Shown here in pieces: positions 1-7,392 of a stretch of DNA of 13,415 bases; positions within the stretch are counted from its first letter, which is position 1; each line of letters starts with the position of its first letter. Location of the stretch: the NCBI GenBank assembly GCA_964537965.1, contig CAZIDB010000128.1, positions 1 through 13,415 of the forward strand, written 5' to 3'. This stretch comes from SURF-24 sp964537965. GTDB lineage: Bacteria; Bacteroidota; Ignavibacteria; Ignavibacteriales; SURF-24. The translations under genes were made by a program, and so were the position numbers. The notes below the pieces were generated by a model that searched no databases, was not told the origin of the DNA, and saw only the letters and a list, made by a program, of their open reading frames with translations.

Positions 1-125
1 TTTCAAATATTGATTTTAATCCGTGCAAAATGTTCGATTAAAGAGTCAAACTTAGGGTAAATATTAATTAAATGCGGCGTACTTAAAACACAATACTCTT
101 AGGAATCTGAATTTATGTCCTATGA

Positions 126-1319
126 TTAAATTCTGGTTAACTTAAATTTACTATCATTTGTTTTTCTCTTATTTCCCATAGCGTCTGCCTGAATCATTGC
201 ATTTAAAACTTTTTCAGTAGTAATAATTCCAGCTTCGTGATGAATTGAATCCGTTGGTGCGCAGGCTTTTACTGCAGCTTCCATAAGCTTTTTTCTGTCA
301 ATTCTTTTAATACCAATGTCGGATAATCTTGTTGGCAATCCAATCTCTTCACAGAACGAATATACCGTTTCTAATTCGGAAGGATGAGCATCTGTTAAAT
401 GAAGTCCGGTTAAAGTACCGAATGCAACTTTCTCACCATGATAAAATGAATGTGTTTCTTTTAGAGCAGTTAAACCATTATGAATCGAATGAGCAGCTGC
501 CAGGCCTGAGCTCTCAAATCCAATTCCGCTTAGTAATGTATTGGCTTCAACAATATGATGTAAAGCTGGGGTTACAATTTTATTTTCACAAGCTAATTTT
601 GCAGCAGAACCATACATTAATAAAGTATCATAGCATAGCTTTGCTATATTTAATCCTGTCAAAGTGCTCAGTCCGCCGCATTCATTTCTTGATTGGGTTC
701 TTTCGCACGATCTTGCTTCAAACCAGGTTGCAAGAGCATCACCCATTCCGGCAACAAGAAATCGCACAGGTGCATTAGCCATAATATTCATATCAACAAG
801 AACAACCTGGGGATTCATCTTCTGGTAATAAACTGATTCGAACACTCCTTTTTCTGTGTAGATGACTGCACAACCACTGCAGGGTGCATCAGTTGAGGCA
901 ATTGTAGGAACGACAATTACCGGTATGCCTGCCCTGTCTGATACGATTTTTGCTGTATCAATTGTTTTTCCTCCACCCATCCCAACAATTATGTTTATTT
1001 CTTTGCGGGTAACAATATCAGATAAACGCTTCAATTCTTTTTCGCAGCATTCACCGTTAAACTCTTCCACAATTATTGATGATTTTGAACTTTGCAGATT
1101 ATACTTCGGCAGTATTTTACTTTTTGAAGTTGGTGATGCTATTATCATAGCTTTGGTGCCGAGTAGATTAATTAATTCCGGCAACTCATCCAAAGCATTT
1201 TCTGCCTGTATATATTTACCGGGAAAAACAGCTTTAAATATTTTTGGATGATGTGAAATGTTAACATCAGGAATTTTGTTTACTGCATTTGATTGTTGGG
1301 GATTGTTACTTCTTTTCAT
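126..1319 (-). CDS. gldA: Glycerol dehydrogenase (GldA-like, iron-type alcohol dehydrogenase superfamily)
   Basis: The 397-residue product is predicted to oxidise glycerol to dihydroxyacetone with NAD+ in the cytoplasm, using one divalent metal ion. Visible signs are the N-terminal FPGKYIQ segment (about residues 32-38), the dinucleotide-binding GMGGGKTIDTAK motif (113-124), and the three expected metal ligands: D194 in GMGD, H277 in AAHSIHNG and H294 in YHGEK. Ligand spacing (83 and 17 residues) is close to that of characterised glycerol dehydrogenases. It is longer than usual GldA (about 370) because of an N-terminal extension of about 25 polar residues. No internal Met offers a better start before residue 58, so the extension is kept but the start is uncertain. 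It stands alone, divergent from the next gene, and no glycerol kinase or dihydroxyacetone kinase is nearby. A glycerol-1-phosphate dehydrogenase or another polyol substrate is less likely but cannot be excluded. Confidence 0.88.
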   Translation of the reverse strand: MKRSNNPQQSNAVNKIPDVNISHHPKIFKAVFPGKYIQAENALDELPELINLLGTKAMIIASPTSKSKILPKYNLQSSKSSIIVEEFNGECCEKELKRLSDIVTRKEINIIVGMGGGKTIDTAKIVSDRAGIPVIVVPTIASTDAPCSGCAVIYTEKGVFESVYYQKMNPQVVLVDMNIMANAPVRFLVAGMGDALATWFEARSCERTQSRNECGGLSTLTGLNIAKLCYDTLLMYGSAAKLACENKIVTPALHHIVEANTLLSGIGFESSGLAAAHSIHNGLTALKETHSFYHGEKVAFGTLTGLHLTDAHPSELETVYSFCEEIGLPTRLSDIGIKRIDRKKLMEAAVKACAPTDSIHHEAGIITTEKVLNAMIQADAMGNKRKTNDSKFKLTRI

Positions 1320-1364
1320 AGCCTGTATGTTTTATCTCTTGATAATTATAATTCAATCCTTAAT

Positions 1365-1418
1365 TAAACAAATTAAAGATTGAGGATTTTTGCTTTCAAA
1401 GCTAAACAAATTAAAGAT
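1365..1418. repeat. Pair of identical 16-bp direct repeats upstream of gldA
   Basis: TAAACAAATTAAAGAT occurs at 1365-1380 and again at 1403-1418, exactly 38 bp apart, in the 218-bp gap between the divergent gldA and lipocalin-like genes. Each copy contains CAAATTAA, which reads TTAATTTG on the minus strand and resembles a Bacteroidota -7 element. The pair could be two binding sites for a regulator, a duplicated promoter element, or a chance duplication in AT-rich DNA. Confidence 0.55.
1369..1400 (-). promoter_or_regulatory. Candidate Bacteroidota-type promoter for gldA
   Basis: On the minus strand TTTG (1397-1400) is followed by a 20-nt spacer and TTAATTTG (1369-1376), a 7-of-8 type match to TAnnTTTG with one change in the first half. 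Transcription would start near 1362, giving a leader of about 40 nt. The -7 element lies inside the first of two 16-bp direct repeats. AT richness makes a chance match possible. Confidence 0.35.
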
Positions 1419-1537
1419 GGATTTCTATAAACAAAAAATATTAAGCGGATCTTGCATCACAATTGCTTACAGATTGCTACTCAACTAATTTTCTCGTAGT
1501 ATATAATATATTCGAACAAAACGGAAGAAATTAAAAA

Positions 1538-2401
1538 ATGAATTACCTTAGTATTACCGGAGTGATAATATTTCTTTTTACTTTTTTTCATTCTGCATTA
1601 TTTTCTCAATCAGGTATTTCTGGTACCTGGGAACTTGTATATGTTGCTCCAATTTATATGGAAGATACTGATCCACGCGGAATTGCAAATATCAGGCTTC
1701 ATTTTACTAAAGAAGGGAAACTGTACAGCATATGGCCTGATGAAATTCTTTCTGACAGCACGGAATCTGTTGATTACAAATTGCAGCAAAATCAGTTGCT
1801 AATATTACCGGGTAATAGTGATACAATATTTGTTAATACAGAATTTCCTGATCCCAATACTTTAGTATTTATTTCCGAACAATCTACGACAAGAATTTAT
1901 CATCGATTAACTGAACCTGAAGCAGTAATGAAACCAATTGAAACTAAAAATCTTCAGTTAGTTCGAACTAAAGAATCCGGTAATAAAATTAATGAGAGTA
2001 TTGAATATGATACTACTAATTATTCGTCTTTCAGTTTAAAAGAAAGAATTACAGGAAGCTGGGAAGTAGTTGCATACAAAAATGTACCACATGGTGAAAT
2101 GCCTCCTTATGGATTTCTAAATGATATCTGGACAATAAATGGAAATGAGATTAATATTTATCAGAGATCAACAGGTGACACAAATTCAATTAAATACAAT
2201 ATAATCTCCGAGAGAGAGATACTTATTACAACACCGGATGGAAATACTCTGCCCGGGAATTTTTCGTTCGATCAATGGGGGCATTTGTTAGTGGAAAGCG
2301 GGGAAGGGATTGCGATACTAAAACTTATTTCAAAAGCTTCTATTGATGTGAAATCCATTCCGCTTAAAGTAGTATTGTTAAAACTGGCGGGAGAACGGTA
2401 A
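1538..2401 (+). CDS. Secreted protein with two lipocalin-like repeats, function unknown
   Basis: I do not recognise a named family for this 287-residue protein. It begins with a hydrophobic signal peptide (about residues 1-23, cleavage probably near LFSQ) and has no lipobox cysteine, so it should be periplasmic or exported. Two related modules can be seen: residues 26-113 beginning ISGTWELV, and residues 169-263 beginning ITGSWEVV. In both the GxW start is followed by alternating beta-strand-like segments, as in the lipocalin/calycin-like domains used for small hydrophobic ligands. The modules are joined by a polar linker of about 55 residues. The start is supported by GGAAG at 1523-1527, 10 nt before the ATG. 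A lipoprotein gene follows on the same strand after 135 bp, which is too far to assume co-transcription. The lipocalin-like reading rests on motif and pattern only. Confidence 0.7.
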   Translation: MNYLSITGVIIFLFTFFHSALFSQSGISGTWELVYVAPIYMEDTDPRGIANIRLHFTKEGKLYSIWPDEILSDSTESVDYKLQQNQLLILPGNSDTIFVNTEFPDPNTLVFISEQSTTRIYHRLTEPEAVMKPIETKNLQLVRTKESGNKINESIEYDTTNYSSFSLKERITGSWEVVAYKNVPHGEMPPYGFLNDIWTINGNEINIYQRSTGDTNSIKYNIISEREILITTPDGNTLPGNFSFDQWGHLLVESGEGIAILKLISKASIDVKSIPLKVVLLKLAGER

Positions 2402-2536
2402 ACTCAAGATTGCGATAAACAATTTTTAAGGATTTTATTATGGCGACATTTTGATTTTATTTTTTTTATCTTACCAATGAATTTTAGCCAGATATTATTT
2501 ATATAATTATCAATATCCAATAAACGAGAGGTCAAA

Positions 2537-3235
2537 ATGAAAAAATTGCTATGTGTATTTTCTTTATTAGTGTTTTTTGCAGCATGTAATAAAGAAAATA
2601 AACCTGTTGATGAAGGTAAATCAACAAATGAAACAGCACAGTCTAATATAATTACAGCTAAGAGATACGAAGTAAAATCCGGTATTATTACATATGAAAT
2701 TGAGAATAATATGATGCAAGGCAAGATGACACAGATATTATATTTTGATGATTACGGAGCTAAAGAAAGTAGGGAAACAATTACTGAAATGAAAATGATG
2801 GGGCAATCAATTAAATCCCACAAAATTAATTTTAACAAGGATGGGTATATGTATGACCTGGACTTAGAAAAAAAGACAGGTGGAAAAATGAAAGGATTGC
2901 TTCCACAAGGTATGGAGGTGGATATTAACAAATTGTCTGAAGAGATGAAAAAAGAATATAACATGAAAAAAATAGGCACCGAGAATATTCTGGGGAAAGA
3001 ATGTGATGTTAATTCAATGGATTATGCAAAGATGAATATGAAAGGAACTGTTTCTTTATGGCAGGGTTTAACTTTGAAATCAGATATTGACATGGGCAAA
3101 ATAAAAGTAAAAACTGTTGCTACAAAATTTGAAGAAAATGTTTCAGTCCCAGCATCCAAATTTGAAGTGCCATCCGATTTTACAATTGAGGATATGGATG
3201 CTAAAATGCAGGAGTTTCAGAAAGAGCAGAAATAA
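2537..3235 (+). CDS. Methionine-rich lipoprotein resembling the DUF4412 type
   Basis: This 232-residue protein has a lipoprotein signal peptide (MKKLLCVFSLLVFFAAC; acylated Cys17), so the mature form should be anchored in the inner or outer membrane and face the periplasm. After a polar linker the body (about residues 45-220) reads as repeated beta strands with many Met and Lys residues. The order GTENILGKECDV, then a WQGLTLKSDI segment, then ATKFEENVSVPASKFEVP resembles DUF4412-type lipoproteins of Bacteroidota, whose role is unknown; LolA-like lipid carriers have a comparable layout. The start is well supported by GAGAGG at 2526-2531, 5 nt before the ATG, one of the few good Shine-Dalgarno sequences here. 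It ends before a clear terminator. The family assignment is from memory of the motif order and is tentative. Confidence 0.75.
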   Translation: MKKLLCVFSLLVFFAACNKENKPVDEGKSTNETAQSNIITAKRYEVKSGIITYEIENNMMQGKMTQILYFDDYGAKESRETITEMKMMGQSIKSHKINFNKDGYMYDLDLEKKTGGKMKGLLPQGMEVDINKLSEEMKKEYNMKKIGTENILGKECDVNSMDYAKMNMKGTVSLWQGLTLKSDIDMGKIKVKTVATKFEENVSVPASKFEVPSDFTIEDMDAKMQEFQKEQK

Positions 3236-3262
3236 ATCGTTTAGATTAGACTTTTTAAAAAT

Positions 3263-3296
3263 AGCGGAACCTGATTTAAGGCTCCGCTTATTTTTT
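3263..3296 (+). terminator. Intrinsic terminator, probably bidirectional
   Basis: AGCGGAACC (3263-3271) pairs with GGCTCCGCT (3280-3288) with a single A-C mismatch and an 8-nt loop, followed by a T-rich run to 3296. It lies 28 nt after the lipoprotein stop. On the minus strand the same stem is followed by the complement of TTTTTAAAAA at 3252-3261, so it can also stop transcription of the convergent beta-galactosidase gene, whose stop codon is at 3321-3323. Confidence 0.8.
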
Positions 3297-3320
3297 GAAT
3301 GATTGCGAAATCAATTTTTA

Positions 3321-6300
3321 CTATTTTAAGATTGGTTCAATCACAAAACTATATTCATAATTTTTTGGGAAGAGGGTGTACTTTTCATGTGTTCTTGCAC
3401 CCCAGGAATCATCTCCACCAACACCCATCTGTTTGTAATCAATATTTAATTCAACTAAATCTCGGGGTGCAATCTCATACGTATGCTTAACACCTCTTGA
3501 TTCCATTGTCAGATCCTCATTAGTATAATTCCTTGCTGAAAAGCTTAATGGAACAACTTCATTTACCTGTGAGACTTTAATTCCATTCCCTTTATTATCT
3601 GATAGCATTAACCTTCTTGTATCAGTCCGGTAACCATATTCCTGAGGTGCAACATAAGGACAAACCTGTTCATCAACTTTAAGCTTGTGAATACCTACAA
3701 ACGCAGAGGTATATCTGTCCCAGTAATTTTCATGCGGTCCTCTTCCGTACCACTGCAAATTATTATATTCTTTTGGAACAGTAAAAGTTATTCCAACTCG
3801 TGGCAATTCAGGTAAATCTTTTTTCTGAATATCTAATTTGTATGCAACAATTACCTTAGCCGTCTCAGTTATTGTATAATTTAATTCCAAGTCACCAATT
3901 CCATCAGGAAGCGAATGAACTGATTTAATAATAATTTCGTCTGTATCTTGTTTCTCAATTTTTATGGATTTAAGGATTTTATTTTTACCGGCATTTTTCC
4001 AGATCCCACATCGTTCCTGCAAACCATTGCCGAAATCATTATCAGTTGTTGCACGCCAGAAATCAGGTACCGGGTTTGTGACAAATAGTTTCTTCCCTTT
4101 ATATAAATAGTTGGTAATGTCACCGTTTTGTTTGCTGAATTCAATTGCCCAATCTCTTCCATTTATATTAATTTTATTTTCTTCTTCGGTTAAGTTTAAT
4201 TTACTTATGCTTTTTACACTACCGTTGGAGACTTTGAATTTAGAAATTTGTAACTGTTCCGATGCAATGGTGAAGCCTTTTTCAATTAAAGGAAGTTTAT
4301 TTTTTATCTTCACGTACAAATTAAGAAAGACTTCTTTTCCTTCTGTGGAATTCTTATTTATGTCAACTGTGAACTGTCTGCTTTCTCCAGGCTCAATTCC
4401 CATCAAAGTAAATTTGCCGTTTTTAATTGAAATACCATCAGCTAATATTTCCCAGTAAAGTTCATAATTATCAAGATTAATAAAACAGTATTTGTTTTGC
4501 ACTTCAAAAATTCCTTTGCCAGGATCTACAGGTAACAGCTTAATAAACTGGTAAACCTTCTTTACTTCCCAGTATGCCGGATGCGGAGTTCTATCCGGTG
4601 CAACTATTCCATTGCAGCAAAAGTTTCTATCGCTTGGTACATCTTTCGGTCCAAAGTCGCCACCAAATGCCCAGAACTTTTTTCCTTTATCAGTATACTT
4701 GGCAATACCCTGATCAACCCAATCCCAAATAAATCCACCTTGCAGGTTAGGATAAGATTCAATCGCATCCCAGTAATCCTGGAAATTTCCGGTACTATTA
4801 CCCATTGAATGAGCATATTCGCAGAGAATCAAAGGTCGTGGTAAATTCTTTTTTGCATATTCAACTATTCCTGTTATGCCATCATACATCGGGCAATAAA
4901 TATCAGTGTCCCAATCCAATAAAGCTCTTTCATAGTGAATAGGACGGGAAGCGTCTCTCTGCTTAATCCATTTATAACTTTCATAAAAATTAATTCCGTT
5001 GCCTGCTTCATTACCCATAGACCATATAATTATTGATGGGTGATTCTTATCCCGTTCTACCATTCTTTTAATTCTGTCTAAGTGAGCATCAAGCCAAAAA
5101 GAATCTTTAGCAAGACTCTTTTCACCATAGCCCATTCCATGAGATTCAACATTTGCTTCATCAATTAAATATATTCCGTATTGATCGCATAGCTCATACC
5201 ATCTTGGATCATTTGGATAATGGCAGGTACGTACAGCATTTATATTTGCCTGCTTCATTAATTTAATATCATTTACCATAGATGCTTCAGAAATATAGTG
5301 ACCGGTAAATTCATCATGCTCGTGCCTGTTAACGCCTTTAAGTAATATTGCCTTTCCGTTTACAAGCAGTTGCATATTTTTTATTTCAACTTTTCTGAAT
5401 CCTGTTTTGCATGTTCTTATATCAATTGCTTTCCCTTTTTCATCTTTCAGAATAATAATTGATGTATAAAGATTTGGTGTTTCTTCAGTCCATTTTAATG
5501 GATTTAAAACTTTAGCTTCAAGATAAAGTCTTCTTGTTTCATTTCCGTTTATTTCACAACATTGTTTTACCTGGTTAATCAATTTGCCGCTGTTATCATA
5601 TAAATTGTATTCAACAGAATATTTCCCCTGAATATTATTATGATTAAAGATATCAGTTTCTATATGTGCAACACCATTTTTATATTGGTCATCAAGATCA
5701 ACGTTAATCCAGAAATCTTTAATTCTTGTCTTTGATGTAGAATAAATATATACATCACGTTCAATTCCGGATATTCTCCAGAAATCCTGGCACTCTAAGT
5801 ATGAACCGTCAGAAAATCTATAAACTTCAACTGCTAATGTATTGTTACCATTCTTAAGGTAACCGGTTATATTAAACTCAGCCGGTAATTTTGAACCTTT
5901 GCTGAATCCGACTTTTTTTCCGTTGATCCAAACATAGAAAGCTGATTTTACATCTGCGAAGTGAAGAAATATTTCCCGCCCTTTCCAGCTATTCGGAATT
6001 GTGAAGTCTCTCCTGTAAGAACCAACAGGATTATGATCCTTAGGCACAAACGGTGGAGTTGGATTTTTTGAAAACTCGTAAGGAATATTAACATAGATCG
6101 GGTAATCGTATCCCTGAAGTTCCCAGTTTGACGGTACCGCAATTGACTTCCAGTTCTTAGTATCAAATTCCGGTTTATAAAAATCTTTAGGTCTGTCATC
6201 AGGTTTATAACACCAGTTGAATTTCCATTTACCATTTAAAGAAAAATAATATTTGGATTCATGTCTTTGTTTGTTTATTGCCTCCTCTATTGTAGAAAAG

Positions 6301-6449
6301 GGAATTGAGGTTGAATATGAATCCTCTTTATTTACCTGGAGAAGCTTTGGATTCTCCCAGTCATTTTGAATATCACTTTGTGAATATACAATTGTAAAAA
6401 AAAGCAGGATAAAAACTGCTGCAAGAAATGCTTTTCTAACCTTAATCAT
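3321..6449 (-). CDS. lacZ: Secreted glycoside hydrolase family 2 beta-galactosidase (LacZ-type)
   Basis: The 1042-residue enzyme should release terminal beta-galactose from oligosaccharides. A signal peptide (residues 1-23, ending VYSQ) sends it to the periplasm or outside, unlike cytoplasmic E. coli LacZ. Order of domains: jelly-roll sugar-binding domain (about 60-235), Ig-like domain (240-345), TIM barrel (350-640), a linking Ig-like domain (640-740) and the beta-sandwich small chain (750-1040). Acid/base E481 lies in WSMGNEAGNG and nucleophile E544 in ILCEYAHSMGN. LacZ-equivalent metal ligands E435 and H437 (NVESHGM), H376 (RHEHDE), W575 (FIWDWVDQ) and W1016 (GGDDSWG) are present. At the place of LacZ D201 the sequence reads FSKGSKLP, with G185 instead of Asp. 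Length is that of full LacZ (1024) plus the leader. It is monocistronic, with no permease or SusC/D pair beside it, so the natural substrate is not revealed by context. Confidence 0.93.
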   Translation of the reverse strand: MIKVRKAFLAAVFILLFFTIVYSQSDIQNDWENPKLLQVNKEDSYSTSIPFSTIEEAINKQRHESKYYFSLNGKWKFNWCYKPDDRPKDFYKPEFDTKNWKSIAVPSNWELQGYDYPIYVNIPYEFSKNPTPPFVPKDHNPVGSYRRDFTIPNSWKGREIFLHFADVKSAFYVWINGKKVGFSKGSKLPAEFNITGYLKNGNNTLAVEVYRFSDGSYLECQDFWRISGIERDVYIYSTSKTRIKDFWINVDLDDQYKNGVAHIETDIFNHNNIQGKYSVEYNLYDNSGKLINQVKQCCEINGNETRRLYLEAKVLNPLKWTEETPNLYTSIIILKDEKGKAIDIRTCKTGFRKVEIKNMQLLVNGKAILLKGVNRHEHDEFTGHYISEASMVNDIKLMKQANINAVRTCHYPNDPRWYELCDQYGIYLIDEANVESHGMGYGEKSLAKDSFWLDAHLDRIKRMVERDKNHPSIIIWSMGNEAGNGINFYESYKWIKQRDASRPIHYERALLDWDTDIYCPMYDGITGIVEYAKKNLPRPLILCEYAHSMGNSTGNFQDYWDAIESYPNLQGGFIWDWVDQGIAKYTDKGKKFWAFGGDFGPKDVPSDRNFCCNGIVAPDRTPHPAYWEVKKVYQFIKLLPVDPGKGIFEVQNKYCFINLDNYELYWEILADGISIKNGKFTLMGIEPGESRQFTVDINKNSTEGKEVFLNLYVKIKNKLPLIEKGFTIASEQLQISKFKVSNGSVKSISKLNLTEEENKININGRDWAIEFSKQNGDITNYLYKGKKLFVTNPVPDFWRATTDNDFGNGLQERCGIWKNAGKNKILKSIKIEKQDTDEIIIKSVHSLPDGIGDLELNYTITETAKVIVAYKLDIQKKDLPELPRVGITFTVPKEYNNLQWYGRGPHENYWDRYTSAFVGIHKLKVDEQVCPYVAPQEYGYRTDTRRLMLSDNKGNGIKVSQVNEVVPLSFSARNYTNEDLTMESRGVKHTYEIAPRDLVELNIDYKQMGVGGDDSWGARTHEKYTLFPKNYEYSFVIEPILK

Positions 6450-6478
6450 TTTATTACCACTTTGTTATTTTAATTATC

Positions 6479-6509
6479 CAAAAATACTAGTTTGCCAATT
6501 ATTTGCAAC
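6479..6509 (-). promoter_or_regulatory. Bacteroidota-type promoter for the beta-galactosidase gene
   Basis: On the minus strand GTTG (6506-6509) is followed by exactly 19 nt and TATTTTTG (6479-6486), a full match to the TAnnTTTG -7 element. Transcription would start near 6472, leaving a leader of about 22 nt. The leader has no strong Shine-Dalgarno sequence, as is usual in this group. Confidence 0.6.
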
Positions 6510-6548
6510 GACTCAATTATAATGATGTTTATTAACCTAGTGGATTAT

Positions 6549-6727
6549 ATTGTAACGCGAAGCGCCAGCTTCGCGGGTAACCTTCAAGGTTCTCAAAATT
6601 ATTTGGAGTAGAAACCTTGAAGGTACTCTTCGCTTTTTTCAAGGAGGACCTTCAAGGGTTACAGATGAATTTATCTTTCCAAACCTTGAAGGTCGTAGCA
6701 ATTGTAATGCGAAGCGCCAGCTTCGCG
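6549..6727. repeat. Composite palindromic repeat array in the intergenic region
   Basis: Together with two flanking promoters this fills the 409-nt gene-free stretch 6450-6858. Two 27-nt direct repeats (6549-6575 and 6701-6727, one mismatch) each contain a hairpin with arms CGCGAAGC and GCTTCGCG around GCCA (6556-6575; 6708-6727, where the outermost pair is T-G). Between them lie four copies of ACCTTCAAGG(T) or its reverse complement, starting at 6580, 6614, 6648 and 6683, so at 34, 34 and 35 nt, in strictly alternating orientation. Copies 1 and 2 can form a 12-bp stem (6580-6591 with 6613-6624); copies 3 and 4 an 11-bp stem (6647-6657 with 6684-6694). No open frame is credible inside. It resembles an intergenic palindromic repeat or MITE-like element; function unknown. 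Confidence 0.8.
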
Positions 6728-6803
6728 AAAATAATATTTTATTAAATGTTTTATGTGTAGTGGTAAATCTTGCCGAAGCTATGCTTGGACTTACAACTAA
6801 TTA

Positions 6804-6834
6804 TTTGCAACTAACTATTTTTTATTTATGTTTA
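6804..6834 (+). promoter_or_regulatory. Bacteroidota-type promoter for the lipocalin gene
   Basis: TTTG (6804-6807) is followed by exactly 19 nt and TATGTTTA (6827-6834), matching TAnnTTTG except for the last base. The start point would fall near 6841, about 18 nt before the ATG at 6859. Its position argues against translation from upstream in-frame ATGs such as 6760, which would lie before the promoter. Confidence 0.5.
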
Positions 6835-6858
6835 TCCATTAAAATGAAGGGTAGCCAT

Positions 6859-7392
6859 ATGAAAAGATTATCTGCATTACTAATTCTCTCATTAATATTC
6901 ACATCTTGTTCAATATTTAAGAACGAAACTTATGCACCGCTTGAAGTTGTTCCTTATGTTGATATAAATAAATATTTGGGGAAATGGTATGAAATTGCTT
7001 CTTTGCCTGTCAGTCAGCAGGAGGGATGTAATTGTACAACAGCAGAATACAGCTTATTTGATAGTACTACAATCCTTGTGAAAAATGTTTGCAGGAAAGA
7101 CAGCGTAGATGGCGAAATAAGTGACGTAGAAGGAAAGGCATTTGTTGTTCCGGGTTCAAATAATGCAAAGTTAAGAGTACAATTCTTCTGGCCTTTCAGA
7201 GGTGATTACTGGATTTTACATTTAGATAAAGATTATAAATATGTTTTAGTTGGAGTTCCAAGCAGAAAATATTTTTGGATTCTTTCCCGTACGCCTGATA
7301 TGGATGAGAAACTTCGTAACGAGTTGCTTGGTATTGCTAAAGAAAAAGGATTTGATATTTCAAAAGCACAAATAACAAAACATTGTAATTAA
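6859..7392 (+). CDS. blc: Outer-membrane lipocalin lipoprotein (Blc-like)
   Basis: The 177-residue product has the same length as E. coli Blc and should be a membrane-anchored lipocalin that binds lysophospholipids or other lipids in the periplasm. It has a lipoprotein signal peptide ending FTSC (Cys17), the lipocalin GxW motif in YLGKWYEIASLP (about residues 45-56), a bacterial-lipocalin segment NVCRKDSVDGEISDVEGKAF, the RVQFFWPFRGDYWIL strand pair, the SRKYFWILSRTP motif and a C-terminal helix ending in Cys-Asn. The start at 6859 is chosen because AAGGG (6848-6851 region) lies about 8 nt upstream, the signal peptide begins there and a promoter lies just before it. The in-frame ATG at 6844 would add five residues; a 210-residue version from 6760 is unlikely. 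Its stop codon overlaps the first bases of the hairpin element that follows. Confidence 0.9.
   Translation: MKRLSALLILSLIFTSCSIFKNETYAPLEVVPYVDINKYLGKWYEIASLPVSQQEGCNCTTAEYSLFDSTTILVKNVCRKDSVDGEISDVEGKAFVVPGSNNAKLRVQFFWPFRGDYWILHLDKDYKYVLVGVPSRKYFWILSRTPDMDEKLRNELLGIAKEKGFDISKAQITKHCN

Noticed and set aside
1..125. A possible gene end or RNA gene at the left edge
   Set aside because: All frames are short or stopped, and no tRNA-like fold or terminator hairpin could be seen.
329..1251. Two plus-strand open frames of 129-149 codons opposite gldA
   Set aside because: The minus frame carries every glycerol dehydrogenase motif. The plus frames have no signal, motif or ribosome site.
6556..6575. 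The GCGAAGC hairpins as intrinsic terminators
   Set aside because: Neither copy is followed by a T tract on either strand, and both sit upstream of genes rather than after them.
6549..6727. A small CRISPR array
   Set aside because: The inner units are only about 11 nt, alternate in orientation and pair with each other. The 27-nt repeats occur just twice, and there is no cas gene.
6760..6858. A longer lipocalin reading starting at 6760
   Set aside because: The lipoprotein signal peptide begins at 6859, has AAGGG before it, and a promoter match at 6804-6834 lies inside the proposed extension.
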